NCBI GenBank assembly: GCA_020048295.1
Contig: JAIFMT010000146.1
Location: 1-18,878 of the forward strand
DNA length: 18,878 bases
Reading direction: 5' to 3'
Source: Rhodoferax sp.
GTDB taxonomy: Bacteria > Pseudomonadota > Gammaproteobacteria > Burkholderiales > Burkholderiaceae
How positions within the stretch are numbered: the first letter of the stretch is position 1; each line of letters starts with the position of its first letter. Shown here piece by piece: positions 7,960 to 16,171 of this stretch. Under the pieces are notes generated by a model. It saw nothing but the letters and a program-made list of their open reading frames with translations, was not told the DNA's origin and did not search any database. The position numbers and the translations under genes were made by a program.

Positions 7960-10857
7960 ATGCCATTTCAGACCATCGAACCGATCCAGACCAGTTTGTT
8001 TTTCCCGGCCCAGCCGATCAGCGAAGAGGTGTTGCTGGAGAAGTACAGCAAGGGAGCCGAAAAAACCGTTGCCGATGTCAATCAGCGCGTTGCCAAGGCG
8101 CTGGCCAGCGTTGAGTCGCCTAACCAGCAAGCCGACTGGGAAGCCAAATTTCTGGAAGCTTTGCAGGCCGGTTTTTTACCCGCAGGGCGCATTCAGTCGG
8201 CCGCCGGCACGGATTTGGCCGCCACCTTGATCAACTGCTTTGTGCAACCGGTAGGCGACTCGATTGCCCACGTGGAAGATGGTCATCCCGGCATCTACAC
8301 CGCCTTGACCGAAGCCGCCGAAACCATGCGCCGTGGCGGCGGCGTGGGTTACGATTTCTCACGCATCCGCCCGCGCGGGGCCTGGGTGGGCAGCACGCAA
8401 AGCAATGCCTCCGGGCCGGTCAGCTACATGCGGGTGTTTGACCGGTCGTGCGAAACGGTCGAGTCAGCCGGATCCCGGCGCGGCGCGCAGATGGGTGTGT
8501 TGCGCTGCGACCACCCTGACATTGAGGAGTTCATCCACGCCAAAGACAAGGGCGACCTGAAAAACTTCAACATTTCCGTCGGCGTGACCGATGTGTTCAT
8601 GCAGGCGGTGCAGGCCGATGCCGACTTTGCCCTGGTCCACCGGGCCGAGCCGGGCCAGCTGCAAAAGCAGGCTGGTGCCTACCAAAGCCACGACAGCGGC
8701 CTGTGGGTGTATCGCAAGCTCAAGGCGCGCGATCTGTGGGACCAGATCATGCGCTCCACCTACGACCACGCTGAGCCGGGCGTGCTGTTTCTCGACCAGA
8801 TCAACCGCGACAACAATCTGTCGTATTGCGAAACCATTGCCAGTACCAATCCTTGTGCCGAGCAGCCGCTACCTCCCTATGGCTGCTGTTGCCTGGGCTC
8901 GATTGACCTGACCCGTTTTGTGCTCGACCCGTTCATGAAAAACGCGCGCTTTGACGAAACTGCTTTCGCCAAGGTGGCACGGGTGGCGGTGCGCATGCTC
9001 GACAACGTGCTCGATGCCACCGTTTGGCCCTTGCCCCAGCAGCAGAACGAAGCCAACAGCAAGCGCCGCGTCGGGCTGGGCTTTACCGGCCTGGGGGATG
9101 CACTGGTGATGCTCAATTTGCGCTACGACACTCCCGCTGCGCGCGAGATGGCGCGGCACATTTCAGAACTGATGCGCGACACCTCGTACGCTGCATCGGC
9201 TGACCTTGCCGACGAGCGCGGTGCATTTCCGCTGTTCAATGCCGACCTCTACCTCAGCGGCCAGACCTTTGCCTCGCGCTTGCCCGCCACGCTAAAGGAG
9301 CGCATCCGCAAGCGCGGCCTGCGCAACTCGCACCTGCTGTCGATCGCCCCCACAGGAACCATCAGCCTGGCGTTCGCCGACAACGCCAGCAACGGCATCG
9401 AACCCGCTTTCAGCTGGAGCTACACCCGAAAAAAGCGCATGGCCGACGGCAGCTCCAAGGAATACGCGGTGGAAGACCACGCCTGGCGCTTGTACCGGCA
9501 CCTCAAGGGCCCGGATGCCGCGCTGACACCGGCGTTTGTCACCGCGCTGGAAATGAGCGCGCAGGCCCACGCCGACATGGTGGCCGCAGTTGCCCCATAC
9601 ATTGACACCGCCATTTCCAAAACCGTCAATGTGCCCGCCGACTATCCGTACGAAGACTTTCAGGACTTGTACACACAGGCGTGGAAATCCGGACTCAAGG
9701 GCCTGGCCACCTATCGACCCAACGCCGTGTTGGGTTCGGTGCTGAGCATCACGCCTACTCCTGGCACCGCCAAGCCACTGCAAATTGATGGGGCCAACCA
9801 TCGGCTGGCGCTGGACCGCCTGCCAGCACCGGTGCTGTCTTCGCTGCGCTGGCCGGGCCGGCCCGAGTTGCCCGGTGGCAACCTGGCCTGGTCGTTCATG
9901 GTGCATCACCCATTTGGTGACTTTGCGCTGTTCATTGGTGAGCTTGTGCCGCAAGAAGGTGGCGCACCGCAGCCGTTTGAAGTCTGGGTCAACGGTGCCG
10001 AGCAACCACGCGGTCTGGGTGCACTGGCCAAGACGCTGTCGATGGACTTGCGCGCCAACGACCCGGCCTGGCTGCAGCTCAAGCTCGACGCGCTGACCAC
10101 CGTCAGCGAAGAACATGCGTTTGAGATGCCGTTCCCGCCCGATGGTGAGCGCCGCTTGTTCCCCGGCGTGGTGGCCGCCACGGCAGCTGTCATCCGCTGG
10201 CGCTGCGAGCAGCTCGCCAAGGGCGCCGCGAGCGGCATTTCAAAACCCGTCTCAACGCCGGTGATCGATGCCATGTTCAGCCGCAACGAGCCGCAAACCG
10301 GGCCATCGGGCACGCTGGCCTGGGCGGTCGATGTCGATAACCCGGCCACGGGCGAATCGTTTACCGTCACGCTGAAAGAAGTCAACCTGCCTGGCCACGA
10401 TGGCGCCGTTGTCACGCGCCCCTGCGCCGTGGGTTTCAGCGGCAACTACCCCAAGGCGATGGACGGCCTGGCACGTCTGCTATCGCTCGACATGCGGGTC
10501 ATCGACCCGGCCTGGATTGGCATGAAACTGCGCAAGCTGCTTAACTACGCCGAGCCGCTGGGACATTTCATGGCGTTTGTGCCCGGCCTGCCCAATGAAG
10601 AACGCCGCCAGCAAACCTGGCCATCCACCGTGGCCTACATCGCCCGGCTGATCATCCACCGCTACGCCATGCTCGGCATCCTCAACGAAGAAGGTTTTCC
10701 GCTGCGCGACATGGGCGTGCTCGACACACCCGATTCAGCTGAAGTCAGCCACACCATGGCCGGAAAAACCTGCCCGGAATGCGGCAACCCAACGGTGATC
10801 CACAAAGACGGTTGCGACTTCTGCACCGCTTGTGGGTATGTGGGGCAATGTGGCTAG
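7960..10857 (+). CDS. nrdJ: Adenosylcobalamin-dependent (class II) ribonucleotide reductase
   Basis: This enzyme makes deoxyribonucleotides using adenosylcobalamin as radical source, so it needs neither oxygen nor a second subunit. The 965-residue product has the barrel-domain cysteine C93 (LINCFVQP), the active-site motif NPCAEQPL with N297, C299 and E301, and the [10 protein letters not shown] segment. Two copies of a TSCPD-type region follow (about 640-750 and 784-900; each has a block like [17 protein letters not shown] / [17 protein letters not shown]). The protein ends in a cysteine-rich zinc-ribbon-like tail: CPEC at 938-941, then C952, C955, C958 and C964. The C-terminal cysteines are expected to re-reduce the active-site disulfide. 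An AGGA Shine-Dalgarno lies about 8 nt before ATG. It stands alone on the plus strand and is divergent from the HD-GYP gene. Use under low oxygen would fit the oxygen-sensitive oxidoreductase operon next to it. Confidence 0.95.
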   Translation: MPFQTIEPIQTSLFFPAQPISEEVLLEKYSKGAEKTVADVNQRVAKALASVESPNQQADWEAKFLEALQAGFLPAGRIQSAAGTDLAATLINCFVQPVGDSIAHVEDGHPGIYTALTEAAETMRRGGGVGYDFSRIRPRGAWVGSTQSNASGPVSYMRVFDRSCETVESAGSRRGAQMGVLRCDHPDIEEFIHAKDKGDLKNFNISVGVTDVFMQAVQADADFALVHRAEPGQLQKQAGAYQSHDSGLWVYRKLKARDLWDQIMRSTYDHAEPGVLFLDQINRDNNLSYCETIASTNPCAEQPLPPYGCCCLGSIDLTRFVLDPFMKNARFDETAFAKVARVAVRMLDNVLDATVWPLPQQQNEANSKRRVGLGFTGLGDALVMLNLRYDTPAAREMARHISELMRDTSYAASADLADERGAFPLFNADLYLSGQTFASRLPATLKERIRKRGLRNSHLLSIAPTGTISLAFADNASNGIEPAFSWSYTRKKRMADGSSKEYAVEDHAWRLYRHLKGPDAALTPAFVTALEMSAQAHADMVAAVAPYIDTAISKTVNVPADYPYEDFQDLYTQAWKSGLKGLATYRPNAVLGSVLSITPTPGTAKPLQIDGANHRLALDRLPAPVLSSLRWPGRPELPGGNLAWSFMVHHPFGDFALFIGELVPQEGGAPQPFEVWVNGAEQPRGLGALAKTLSMDLRANDPAWLQLKLDALTTVSEEHAFEMPFPPDGERRLFPGVVAATAAVIRWRCEQLAKGAASGISKPVSTPVIDAMFSRNEPQTGPSGTLAWAVDVDNPATGESFTVTLKEVNLPGHDGAVVTRPCAVGFSGNYPKAMDGLARLLSLDMRVIDPAWIGMKLRKLLNYAEPLGHFMAFVPGLPNEERRQQTWPSTVAYIARLIIHRYAMLGILNEEGFPLRDMGVLDTPDSAEVSHTMAGKTCPECGNPTVIHKDGCDFCTACGYVGQCG

Positions 10858-10861
10858 AAAC

Positions 10862-10901
10862 GAAAAAATACAGTTTTCATGGCTGAAAAAGCCATGAAAA
10901 C
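10862..10901 (-). terminator. Rho-independent terminator downstream of the universal stress protein gene
   Basis: GTTTTCATGGCT (10873-10884), loop GAAAA, and AGCCATGAAAAC (10890-10901) give a perfect 12-bp stem. On the minus strand it is followed after 4 nt by TTTTTT (10868-10863), so it terminates transcription leaving the universal stress protein gene (stop at 10911). In the plus direction no T-run follows, but the stem sits just 15 nt after the nrdJ stop and may also cap the nrdJ mRNA. Confidence 0.8.
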
Positions 10902-10910
10902 CCGACTAAA

Positions 10911-11348
10911 TCAGCTGCGCACCACCAGCACTGGCAGCTTGGTATGTGACAACACGGCTTGTGCCACGCTGCCAAGCACCAGCTTTTCAAGACCGCTGCG
11001 ACCGTGTGATCCCATCACGATCAAGTCAGCCTGCAGCGAGGCACCGGCCTCCACTATGCCGCGCCAGGCGGTGTGGGCTTCGATCACCGAGGTATCCACC
11101 GTAACACCAGAACTGGCAAAAGATTCCTTCGCGGCATGGACGGCTGCATTGGCTTCTGCCGTGGCAGCGCTCAAGTACTCGGCCTGACCATAGGCAAAAT
11201 CGGTTCCCACACCGGAAAAGGGATAGGGATCGATCACATAAATGACCGTGACGGTGCTCCCAAACGCTTTTGCCAGCTCAGTGGCCTTGCTGACCGCGAC
11301 CTCCGAAGTATTGGATCCATCCACAGGCACCAAAATATGTTTGAACAT
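10911..11348 (-). CDS. Universal stress protein, UspA family
   Basis: This is a small cytoplasmic ATP-binding stress protein of the UspA family; such proteins are typically induced by growth arrest or low oxygen, and the partner is unknown. The 145-residue single domain starts MFKHILVPVDGS, with D10 in the usual place, and has the ATP-binding signature G-2X-G-9X-G(S): G113, G116, G126-S127 in GSHGRSGLEKLVLGS. The AAGGA Shine-Dalgarno, about 8 nt before ATG, is good. It follows the 2-oxoacid oxidoreductase operon on the same strand after 118 nt without an obvious terminator, so read-through is possible. A half-perfect FNR-like box at 11415-11428 and CATAAT at 11381-11386 may give it its own promoter. 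Confidence 0.92.
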   Translation of the reverse strand: MFKHILVPVDGSNTSEVAVSKATELAKAFGSTVTVIYVIDPYPFSGVGTDFAYGQAEYLSAATAEANAAVHAAKESFASSGVTVDTSVIEAHTAWRGIVEAGASLQADLIVMGSHGRSGLEKLVLGSVAQAVLSHTKLPVLVVRS

Positions 11349-11414
11349 GATTTATTCCTTATAAGACAAGTCGCAACAAAATTATGCGCTGTTGCGCAAG
11401 TGCGCGACTCGTCT

Positions 11415-11428
11415 TTGATCAATATTCA
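11415..11428 (-). promoter_or_regulatory. Weak FNR/Anr-like box upstream of the universal stress protein gene
   Basis: The plus-strand sequence TTGAT-CAAT-ATTCA has one perfect half-site and 3 of 5 matches in the other to TTGAT-N4-ATCAA. Its centre is about 35 bp from a -10-like CATAAT (minus strand, 11386-11381), about 6 bp further than the class II arrangement. No -35 is present. Tentative. Confidence 0.3.
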
Positions 11429-11466
11429 TGACATCCATCACGCGACCGCCTTGCTTGACAAGCGGC

Positions 11467-13029
11467 TCAAATCTCTTCTGGCACCATCTTGATGGATCCA
11501 CACGGGCACTCTGACACGCAAATGCCGCAGCCTTTGCAATAGTCGTAGTTGAACTCAAAGCCCTTGCCAATGCCGAGCTTGATCACCGGCCGCGCTTCAA
11601 ACAAGGCGTTGGTCTCATCCAGACCGCCCTGCACTTCTTCAAACGTCGATTGGCGGCGGATGATGTCGAGCATCGGGCGCACCGTTTTGGGGGCATCGCT
11701 GTAATACCAGGTGTTGAGCTTGTCGTAGGTGGCGATCTCGCTCTTGGGCGATGGCTTGTAAGCCTCGCCACGCAACCAGGCATCAATGTTGCGCGCGGCC
11801 TTTTTTCCGTGACCAATGGCCACCGTCACGTTGCGCTCGGCGGGCACCATATCACCACCGGCAAAAATGCCGTCGTGGCCGGTCATCATCTGTGCATTGA
11901 CCTGTACCACGCCATCTTGCACCTCAAGTCCTGGCACGCCTTCAATCAGTGACAAGTCAACGTCCTGGCCCAGCGCCAGCACCACGGAGTCAGCTTCGAG
12001 CGTTTCATACTCACCGGTCGGCTGCGGGAAACCCTTTTCATCGAGCGCCATTTTTTCAACCGTGATGGACGACTCACCCGCTTGCTTGATCGTCGAGAGC
12101 CACTTGATCAGCACGCCCTCTTGCAGCGCCTCTTCAACTTCAAAGTCATGCGCCGGCATTTTTTCGCGGTTGCGCCGATAAACGATGATGGCCTCGCTGG
12201 CACCGAGCCGCTTGGCAGTGCGTGCCACGTCAATCGCCGTGTTACCCCCGCCATACACCACCACCTTGCGCCCCAGCATCGGCTTGTCTTCACCCTCCAT
12301 GGAGCGCAACACCGACACCGCATCGAGCACCTTGGCCGAATCGCCCGCCGGAATGTAGGCACGCTTGGCAATGTGCGCGCCCACCGCCAGAAACACCGCG
12401 TCAAAACCGCCCTGTGCCTTGGCTTCGAGCACATTGCTGACCTTGGTGCCATAGCAAATCTCGACACCCATATCGACAATGCGCTGCACCTCATCATCAA
12501 GCACCTGGCGTGGCAGCCGGTACTGCGGAATACCGAAGCGCATCATGCCACCCGGCAATGGCCCGGCCTCATGCACCGTGACTTTGTGCCCAAGCCGCGC
12601 CAAATGGTAGGCAGCCGACAACCCGGACGGCCCGGCCCCTACCACCAGCACTTTTTTACCGCTGGCAGCCGCGGGCGGCGCAAACTTCCAGCCTTGAGCA
12701 ATGGCTTCATCGCCCAAAAAGTGCTCGACCGAATTGATGCCTACTGCGGCATCGAGCTGACCCCGGTTACACGCCCCTTCGCAGGTGTGGTAGCACACCC
12801 GGCCCATGATGGCGGGAAATGGGTTGTCTTCGACGAGCTTGCGCCAGGCCGCCTGGTAATTGCCCGACTCGGCATGGAACAGCCAGGCCTGGATGTTCTC
12901 ACCCGCCGGGCATTGGTGGTTACAGGGCGGCTTGCGGCTCAGATAGACCGGCCGCGCGGTGCGCCACGAACCCGTGTGGTTGGCCAGCGAACTGCCGACA
13001 TCCAAAGTGATGGCAAATGGTTTTTGCAT
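11467..13029 (-). CDS. FAD/NAD(P) oxidoreductase with C-terminal ferredoxin tail (2-oxoacid oxidoreductase electron-transfer subunit)
   Basis: This is probably the subunit that passes electrons from the oxidoreductase Fe-S clusters to NAD(P)+. Residues 30-100 form an N-terminal Fe-S domain like that of the glutamate synthase small subunit (cysteines 36, 40, 79, 83, 87: PPCNHQCPAGENI and RVCYHTCEGAC). The FAD site is GAGPSG (131-136), the NAD(P) site GGGNTA (260-265), and the second FAD contact FAGGDMV (389-394). The C-terminus has one [4Fe-4S] ferredoxin motif at C498, C501, C504, C508 (CKGCGICVSECPCGSI), which looks like the separate delta subunit of other 2-oxoacid oxidoreductases fused here. 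It has 520 residues, a GAGGA Shine-Dalgarno, and a start 17 nt after the beta-subunit gene. The domain plan resembles PadH of phenylglyoxylate:NAD+ oxidoreductase, so an NAD-linked enzyme is likely. The substrate is not shown by sequence. Confidence 0.85.
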   Translation of the reverse strand: MQKPFAITLDVGSSLANHTGSWRTARPVYLSRKPPCNHQCPAGENIQAWLFHAESGNYQAAWRKLVEDNPFPAIMGRVCYHTCEGACNRGQLDAAVGINSVEHFLGDEAIAQGWKFAPPAAASGKKVLVVGAGPSGLSAAYHLARLGHKVTVHEAGPLPGGMMRFGIPQYRLPRQVLDDEVQRIVDMGVEICYGTKVSNVLEAKAQGGFDAVFLAVGAHIAKRAYIPAGDSAKVLDAVSVLRSMEGEDKPMLGRKVVVYGGGNTAIDVARTAKRLGASEAIIVYRRNREKMPAHDFEVEEALQEGVLIKWLSTIKQAGESSITVEKMALDEKGFPQPTGEYETLEADSVVLALGQDVDLSLIEGVPGLEVQDGVVQVNAQMMTGHDGIFAGGDMVPAERNVTVAIGHGKKAARNIDAWLRGEAYKPSPKSEIATYDKLNTWYYSDAPKTVRPMLDIIRRQSTFEEVQGGLDETNALFEARPVIKLGIGKGFEFNYDYCKGCGICVSECPCGSIKMVPEEI

Positions 13030-13046
13030 ACTCTTTCCTCAATTGA

Positions 13047-14036
13047 TCAAGCCAGCAGGCCAAAGCGGCGGATGTTGCGGTCAGCCCGCGCCTGCAGGCG
13101 CGCAATGGTGGCCACGTCCGGACTCTTGCCAAACAAATGGGCAAAGCGCTTTTGCGGTTTCATGTATTCTTCAACGGGCACCTGATGGCGAATTTTGAGC
13201 ACCCCGGTGACCTCACCGCGCTCAGCCTCAAATACCGGGAACACGCCGCTTTCAACCGCCAACCTGGAGAGTTTGATGGTGTCGTGCGAAGCCGCACCCC
13301 AGCCCAGCGGGCAGGGGACAAAAATATGGATGTAGCGCGCACCATGCATCGACATGGCCTTTTTGACCTTGTACTCCAGGTCGCGCAAATCCGCCACGGT
13401 GGCGGTAGCCACGTAGGGAATTTCATGCGCCATGGCGATTTGCGGCACATTTTTGCCCTGACCAAACTCGTTGCCGGGGTGCGGGCCCACCGACATGGTG
13501 GTGGCAGTGCGTGCCGCTGGCGGCGTGGCGCTGGAGCGCTGCACGCCAGTATTCATGTAGGCCTCGTTGTCGTAGCAGATGTAGAGCACATCGTCATTGC
13601 GTTCAAACATGCCCGACAGGCAGCCAAAGCCGATGTCTGTGGTGCCACCGTCGCCACCCTGCGCCACCACCCGCACATCGCTGCGGCCCTTGGCTTTCAT
13701 GGCGGCGGCAATGCCGGTAGCCACCGCTGCGGTATTGCCAAACAGCGAGTGAATCCACGGCATTTGCCACGAGGTTTCCGGGTAGGGTGTGGAAAACACC
13801 TCCAGACAGCCGGTGGCGTTGGCCGCAATCAGCTGCCCGTTGGTGGCGGCCATGGCAGCGTCAATGGCGTAACGGGCACCGAGTGCCTCGCCACAACCCT
13901 GACACGCACGGTGGCCGGAATTGAGCGAATTTTTCCGCTCGGTGTTGGCCTGCTCGCTGCGCTGGTCGGCTGCCAGCAGCCGATTGCCCACGGTAAAAGT
14001 GCCCGTCTGATAAAACTTGACCAAACTCTGTTCCAT
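13047..14036 (-). CDS. 2-oxoacid:acceptor oxidoreductase beta subunit (pyruvate:ferredoxin oxidoreductase type, TPP-binding)
   Basis: The beta subunit binds thiamine pyrophosphate and a [4Fe-4S] cluster and carries out oxidative decarboxylation of a 2-oxoacid to the acyl-CoA. The 329-residue product has C45 and C48 in HRACQGCGEALG, C77 in ATGCLEV and C242 in VPCPLGW, the expected four cluster ligands. The TPP/Mg motif is GGDGGTTDIGFG (127-138) with YDNEAYMNTG (155-164). The GVQRSSATP segment is typical of pyruvate-type enzymes, which makes pyruvate the most likely substrate, although phenylglyoxylate and related acids use close relatives. A leader of about 40 residues precedes the conserved region; an AAAGG Shine-Dalgarno is 6 nt before this ATG. 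It lies 71 nt after the alpha gene. The enzyme is expected to be oxygen sensitive. Confidence 0.9.
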   Translation of the reverse strand: MEQSLVKFYQTGTFTVGNRLLAADQRSEQANTERKNSLNSGHRACQGCGEALGARYAIDAAMAATNGQLIAANATGCLEVFSTPYPETSWQMPWIHSLFGNTAAVATGIAAAMKAKGRSDVRVVAQGGDGGTTDIGFGCLSGMFERNDDVLYICYDNEAYMNTGVQRSSATPPAARTATTMSVGPHPGNEFGQGKNVPQIAMAHEIPYVATATVADLRDLEYKVKKAMSMHGARYIHIFVPCPLGWGAASHDTIKLSRLAVESGVFPVFEAERGEVTGVLKIRHQVPVEEYMKPQKRFAHLFGKSPDVATIARLQARADRNIRRFGLLA

Positions 14037-14107
14037 AGTTGCCTTTACTTGTCAGTCGGGGACAGCGTGCTTGCCCTGCGGGTTGCCCGGACCTGTCCGC
14101 CAATTTT

Positions 14108-15361
14108 TCAGGATATCTTGGATGCCACGGTGCCCATGTCGCGCAGCACGCCTTCGGCCACCGGCCCAGAGCGGCGCTGTGTTTTCTCACGCGCCAGCAC
14201 GCGGTTGACCACCGCCCAGTCCAGGTCCAGAAAGGTCAGCAATTCCAGCTTGTCGCCAATCGCATCCATCAGCAGCTTGTGCACCGACTCCTTGGTGATC
14301 GCTCGCCCACCCAGGCCGGCCACCACCGTCAGCACGGGCTGTGGCCGGTTGCGCACGGCGCTGCGCACGTCGCGCGACACGATGCCGCCAATGCCCACAG
14401 CGAAACATTTTTCGATGACCACGATGCGCTTGGCGTTCGCCGTGGCATCGCGGATGGCCGAAATCGGGAACGGGCGGTACGAGGTAATGCCCAGCACGCC
14501 AATTTTCACGCCCTCGTCGCGCAAGTCATCGACCGTGTCCTTGATGGTGCCCAGCACCGAGCCCAGCGCAATCACAATGGTTTCTGCGTCTTCAGTCTTG
14601 TAGGTCTTGATCAGGCCACCCGAGTCGCGGCCAAACTGCGCCTTGAATTCGGCGGCAATCTGCGGAATCAGGTCCAGCGCCTGCATCTGCTTGGCGTGCG
14701 CCAGGTAACGCACTTCTGTAAAGGCTTCGGGGCCGACCATGGCGCCAATGGTGACTGGCTCGTTCGGATCGAGCACCTGGCGTGGCTCGTAAGGCGGCAA
14801 AAATTTGTCCACTTGCGCCTGATCGGGCATGTCCACCCGCTCGTATGCGTGCGTCAGGATGAACCCGTCCATGCACACCATCACCGGCAGCGACAACTCT
14901 TCAGCAATTTTGAACGCCTGAATGTGCAGATCCAGCGCTTCCTGGTTGGTTTCGGCAAAAATCTGCAGCCAGCCGGCATCGCGCATCGACATGCTGTCGG
15001 TGTGGTCGTTCCAGATGTTGATTGGCGCGCCAATGGCCCGGTTGGCCACCGTCATGACAATCGGCAAGCCCAGGCCCGAAGCGTTATACACGGCTTCAGC
15101 CATGAACAGCAGCCCCTGGCTGGCAGTTGCCGTGTACGAACGTGCACCGGCGGCGGAGGCCCCAATGGCCACGCTCAGCGCAGCAAACTCGGATTCGACG
15201 TTGATGAACTCGCACTTTTCCAGCGCGCCTGACTTCACCAGCTCGCCCAAGCCTTCCACAATGTGCGTCTGCGGTGAAATCGGGTAGGCACAAATCACTT
15301 CCGGGCGGCTCAATGCCACCGCCTGCGCTACGGCATGCGAACCTTCGCATTGTTCAAGCAT
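14108..15361 (-). CDS. 2-oxoacid:acceptor oxidoreductase alpha subunit (pyruvate:ferredoxin oxidoreductase type)
   Basis: The alpha subunit forms the TPP site together with beta. The 417-residue product carries the signature YPISPQTHIVE (26-36) and the conserved glutamates in VESEFAALS (E56 and E58), one of which should activate TPP. The domain II region (DETIVIALGSVLGT-like segment, then GVLGITSYRPFP) and the C-terminal part (TVVAGLGGRAIT) are typical of PorA. The start overlaps the end of the gamma gene by 8 nt and has a strong Shine-Dalgarno (GAGGAGA). Length is close to the usual 390-420. It works with the neighbouring gamma and beta products and the FAD protein as one enzyme. Confidence 0.9.
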   Translation of the reverse strand: MLEQCEGSHAVAQAVALSRPEVICAYPISPQTHIVEGLGELVKSGALEKCEFINVESEFAALSVAIGASAAGARSYTATASQGLLFMAEAVYNASGLGLPIVMTVANRAIGAPINIWNDHTDSMSMRDAGWLQIFAETNQEALDLHIQAFKIAEELSLPVMVCMDGFILTHAYERVDMPDQAQVDKFLPPYEPRQVLDPNEPVTIGAMVGPEAFTEVRYLAHAKQMQALDLIPQIAAEFKAQFGRDSGGLIKTYKTEDAETIVIALGSVLGTIKDTVDDLRDEGVKIGVLGITSYRPFPISAIRDATANAKRIVVIEKCFAVGIGGIVSRDVRSAVRNRPQPVLTVVAGLGGRAITKESVHKLLMDAIGDKLELLTFLDLDWAVVNRVLAREKTQRRSGPVAEGVLRDMGTVASKIS

Positions 15362-15944
15362 GTTGGGTCTCCTCGGCTATTCTTTCCTGTTCCATGACGA
15401 TGTCGTAAGCTTCTTTGGCCGCCGCCTTGTTGCCTTTGGCAACCGCACCAGAGAACTTCTGGTCAATCGCACGCTGCACCGCATCGAGCGAAATCAGCCC
15501 GCCCAAAGCGGCAAAGGCCCCCAGCAGCGGCACGTTGGGCACCGGTCGTCCCACGTGTTTCATGGCCAGCTCAGAGGCGGGCACGATCAGCAGCCGCTCG
15601 GGCCGGAAACCCTTGACAAACTCGCCCAGGCCCATTTCATCAAAGCTGCGCGTGGTGTTGATCAGGATGTAGCCGTCTTTCTTGAGCCCGCCAAACACAT
15701 CCACCTGGTGCAGCAGCGTTGGGTCCTGGATGATGATGGCATCTGGCTTCATGATCGGTTCACGCAGCCGGATTTCCTTGTCGTCCATGCGGCAAAACGC
15801 CACCACCGGGGCACCGGTGCGCTCCGAGCCAAAGCTGGGAAAAGCTTGCGCATGACGGCCTCCCAGAAACGCGGCGATGGACATCATCTCCGCGCCGGTC
15901 ACAACGCCTTGGCCGCCACGACCGTGAATACGTACCTGAAACAT
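15354..15944 (-). CDS. 2-oxoacid:acceptor oxidoreductase gamma subunit (pyruvate:ferredoxin oxidoreductase type)
   Basis: The gamma subunit is the coenzyme A-binding part of the 2-oxoacid oxidoreductase. The 196-residue product opens MFQVRIHGRGGQGVVTGAEM, the family signature, and continues with AQAFPSFGSERTGAPVVAFCR, then PNVPLLGAFAALGG near the C-terminus, all typical of PorG. It is the first gene of the operon gamma-alpha-beta-FAD/ferredoxin, possibly with the universal stress protein gene at the end. A GTGAGG Shine-Dalgarno lies about 9 nt before ATG. The 227-bp region upstream is shared with the divergent hemerythrin gene and carries FNR-type boxes. No separate delta ferredoxin gene is present; that function seems to be the tail of the FAD protein. 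Confidence 0.9.
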   Translation of the reverse strand: MFQVRIHGRGGQGVVTGAEMMSIAAFLGGRHAQAFPSFGSERTGAPVVAFCRMDDKEIRLREPIMKPDAIIIQDPTLLHQVDVFGGLKKDGYILINTTRSFDEMGLGEFVKGFRPERLLIVPASELAMKHVGRPVPNVPLLGAFAALGGLISLDAVQRAIDQKFSGAVAKGNKAAAKEAYDIVMEQERIAEETQHA

Positions 15945-16035
15945 GGTTTGAACCTCACATCTTGAGAATCACCCGGCAAAAAGTACCGGGAATAATTTGC
16001 CAGGGCGAATGTCGATCAGGCAAAAATTTAGGGTT

Positions 16036-16049
16036 TTGACTTGGATCAA
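16036..16049 (+). promoter_or_regulatory. FNR/Anr-type box 1
   Basis: TTGAC-TTGG-ATCAA matches TTGAT-N4-ATCAA at 9 of 10 half-site positions. Its centre (16042.5) is 30.5 bp from the start of CATTAT at 16073, almost exactly the spacing of class II FNR-activated promoters (box at about -41.5). The predicted start of transcription is near 16084, giving an 87-nt leader for the hemerythrin gene. Confidence 0.65.
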
Positions 16050-16052
16050 CGT

Positions 16053-16065
16053 TTCCACTGTGGAA
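16053..16065. promoter_or_regulatory. Palindrome between FNR-type box 1 and its -10
   Basis: TTCCAC-T-GTGGAA is a perfect 6-bp inverted repeat around one base. Its centre would be about 25 bp before the predicted transcription start, where a bound protein would block RNA polymerase. The cognate regulator is unknown. Confidence 0.4.
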
Positions 16066-16092
16066 CTTACATCATTATGACTTCAGCAAAGC

Positions 16093-16106
16093 ATGACTTG
16101 CATCAA
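16093..16106 (+). promoter_or_regulatory. FNR/Anr-like box 2
   Basis: ATGAC-TTGC-ATCAA has a perfect right half-site and 3 of 5 in the left. Its centre (16099.5) is 28.5 bp from TATGCT at 16128, again close to class II spacing. It repeats box 1 with a single base difference over 13 bp (TGACTTGGATCAA versus TGACTTGCATCAA). Confidence 0.45.
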
Positions 16107-16171
16107 ATCATTGCTTTCGCGCCTGACTATGCTATGCGCCTCAACGACACACCTCACCTGAAGGAATCCAC

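Larger units (their letters stand above)
15945..16171. promoter_or_regulatory. Shared oxygen-control region between the oxidoreductase operon and hemerythrin
   Basis: This divergent intergenic region holds two FNR-type boxes that form a 13-bp direct repeat (TGACTTG-S-ATCAA) 57 bp apart, a palindrome TTCCAC-T-GTGGAA at 16053-16065, and two -10-like hexamers facing the hemerythrin gene: CATTAT (16073-16078) and TATGCT (16128-16133). A small inverted repeat CCCGG-N9-CCGGG lies at 15972-15990 near the oxidoreductase gamma gene. No convincing -10 was found for the oxidoreductase direction. Confidence 0.6.

Noticed and set aside
12082..13185. 367-codon plus-strand frame opposite the FAD oxidoreductase gene
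   Set aside because: Antisense shadow; the minus-strand protein has all expected cofactor motifs.
13137..15232. Two overlapping long plus-strand frames (488 and 397 codons) opposite the oxidoreductase beta and alpha genes
   Set aside because: They are antisense to genes with clear TPP and Fe-S motifs, are His/Gln/Arg rich, overlap each other, and match nothing known to me.
15972..16031. Promoter for the oxidoreductase operon using the same FNR box on the minus strand
   Set aside because: The expected -10 position holds GACATT, only 3 of 6 to consensus. CTAAAT at 16026-16031 is too close to the box. Not called as a separate feature.
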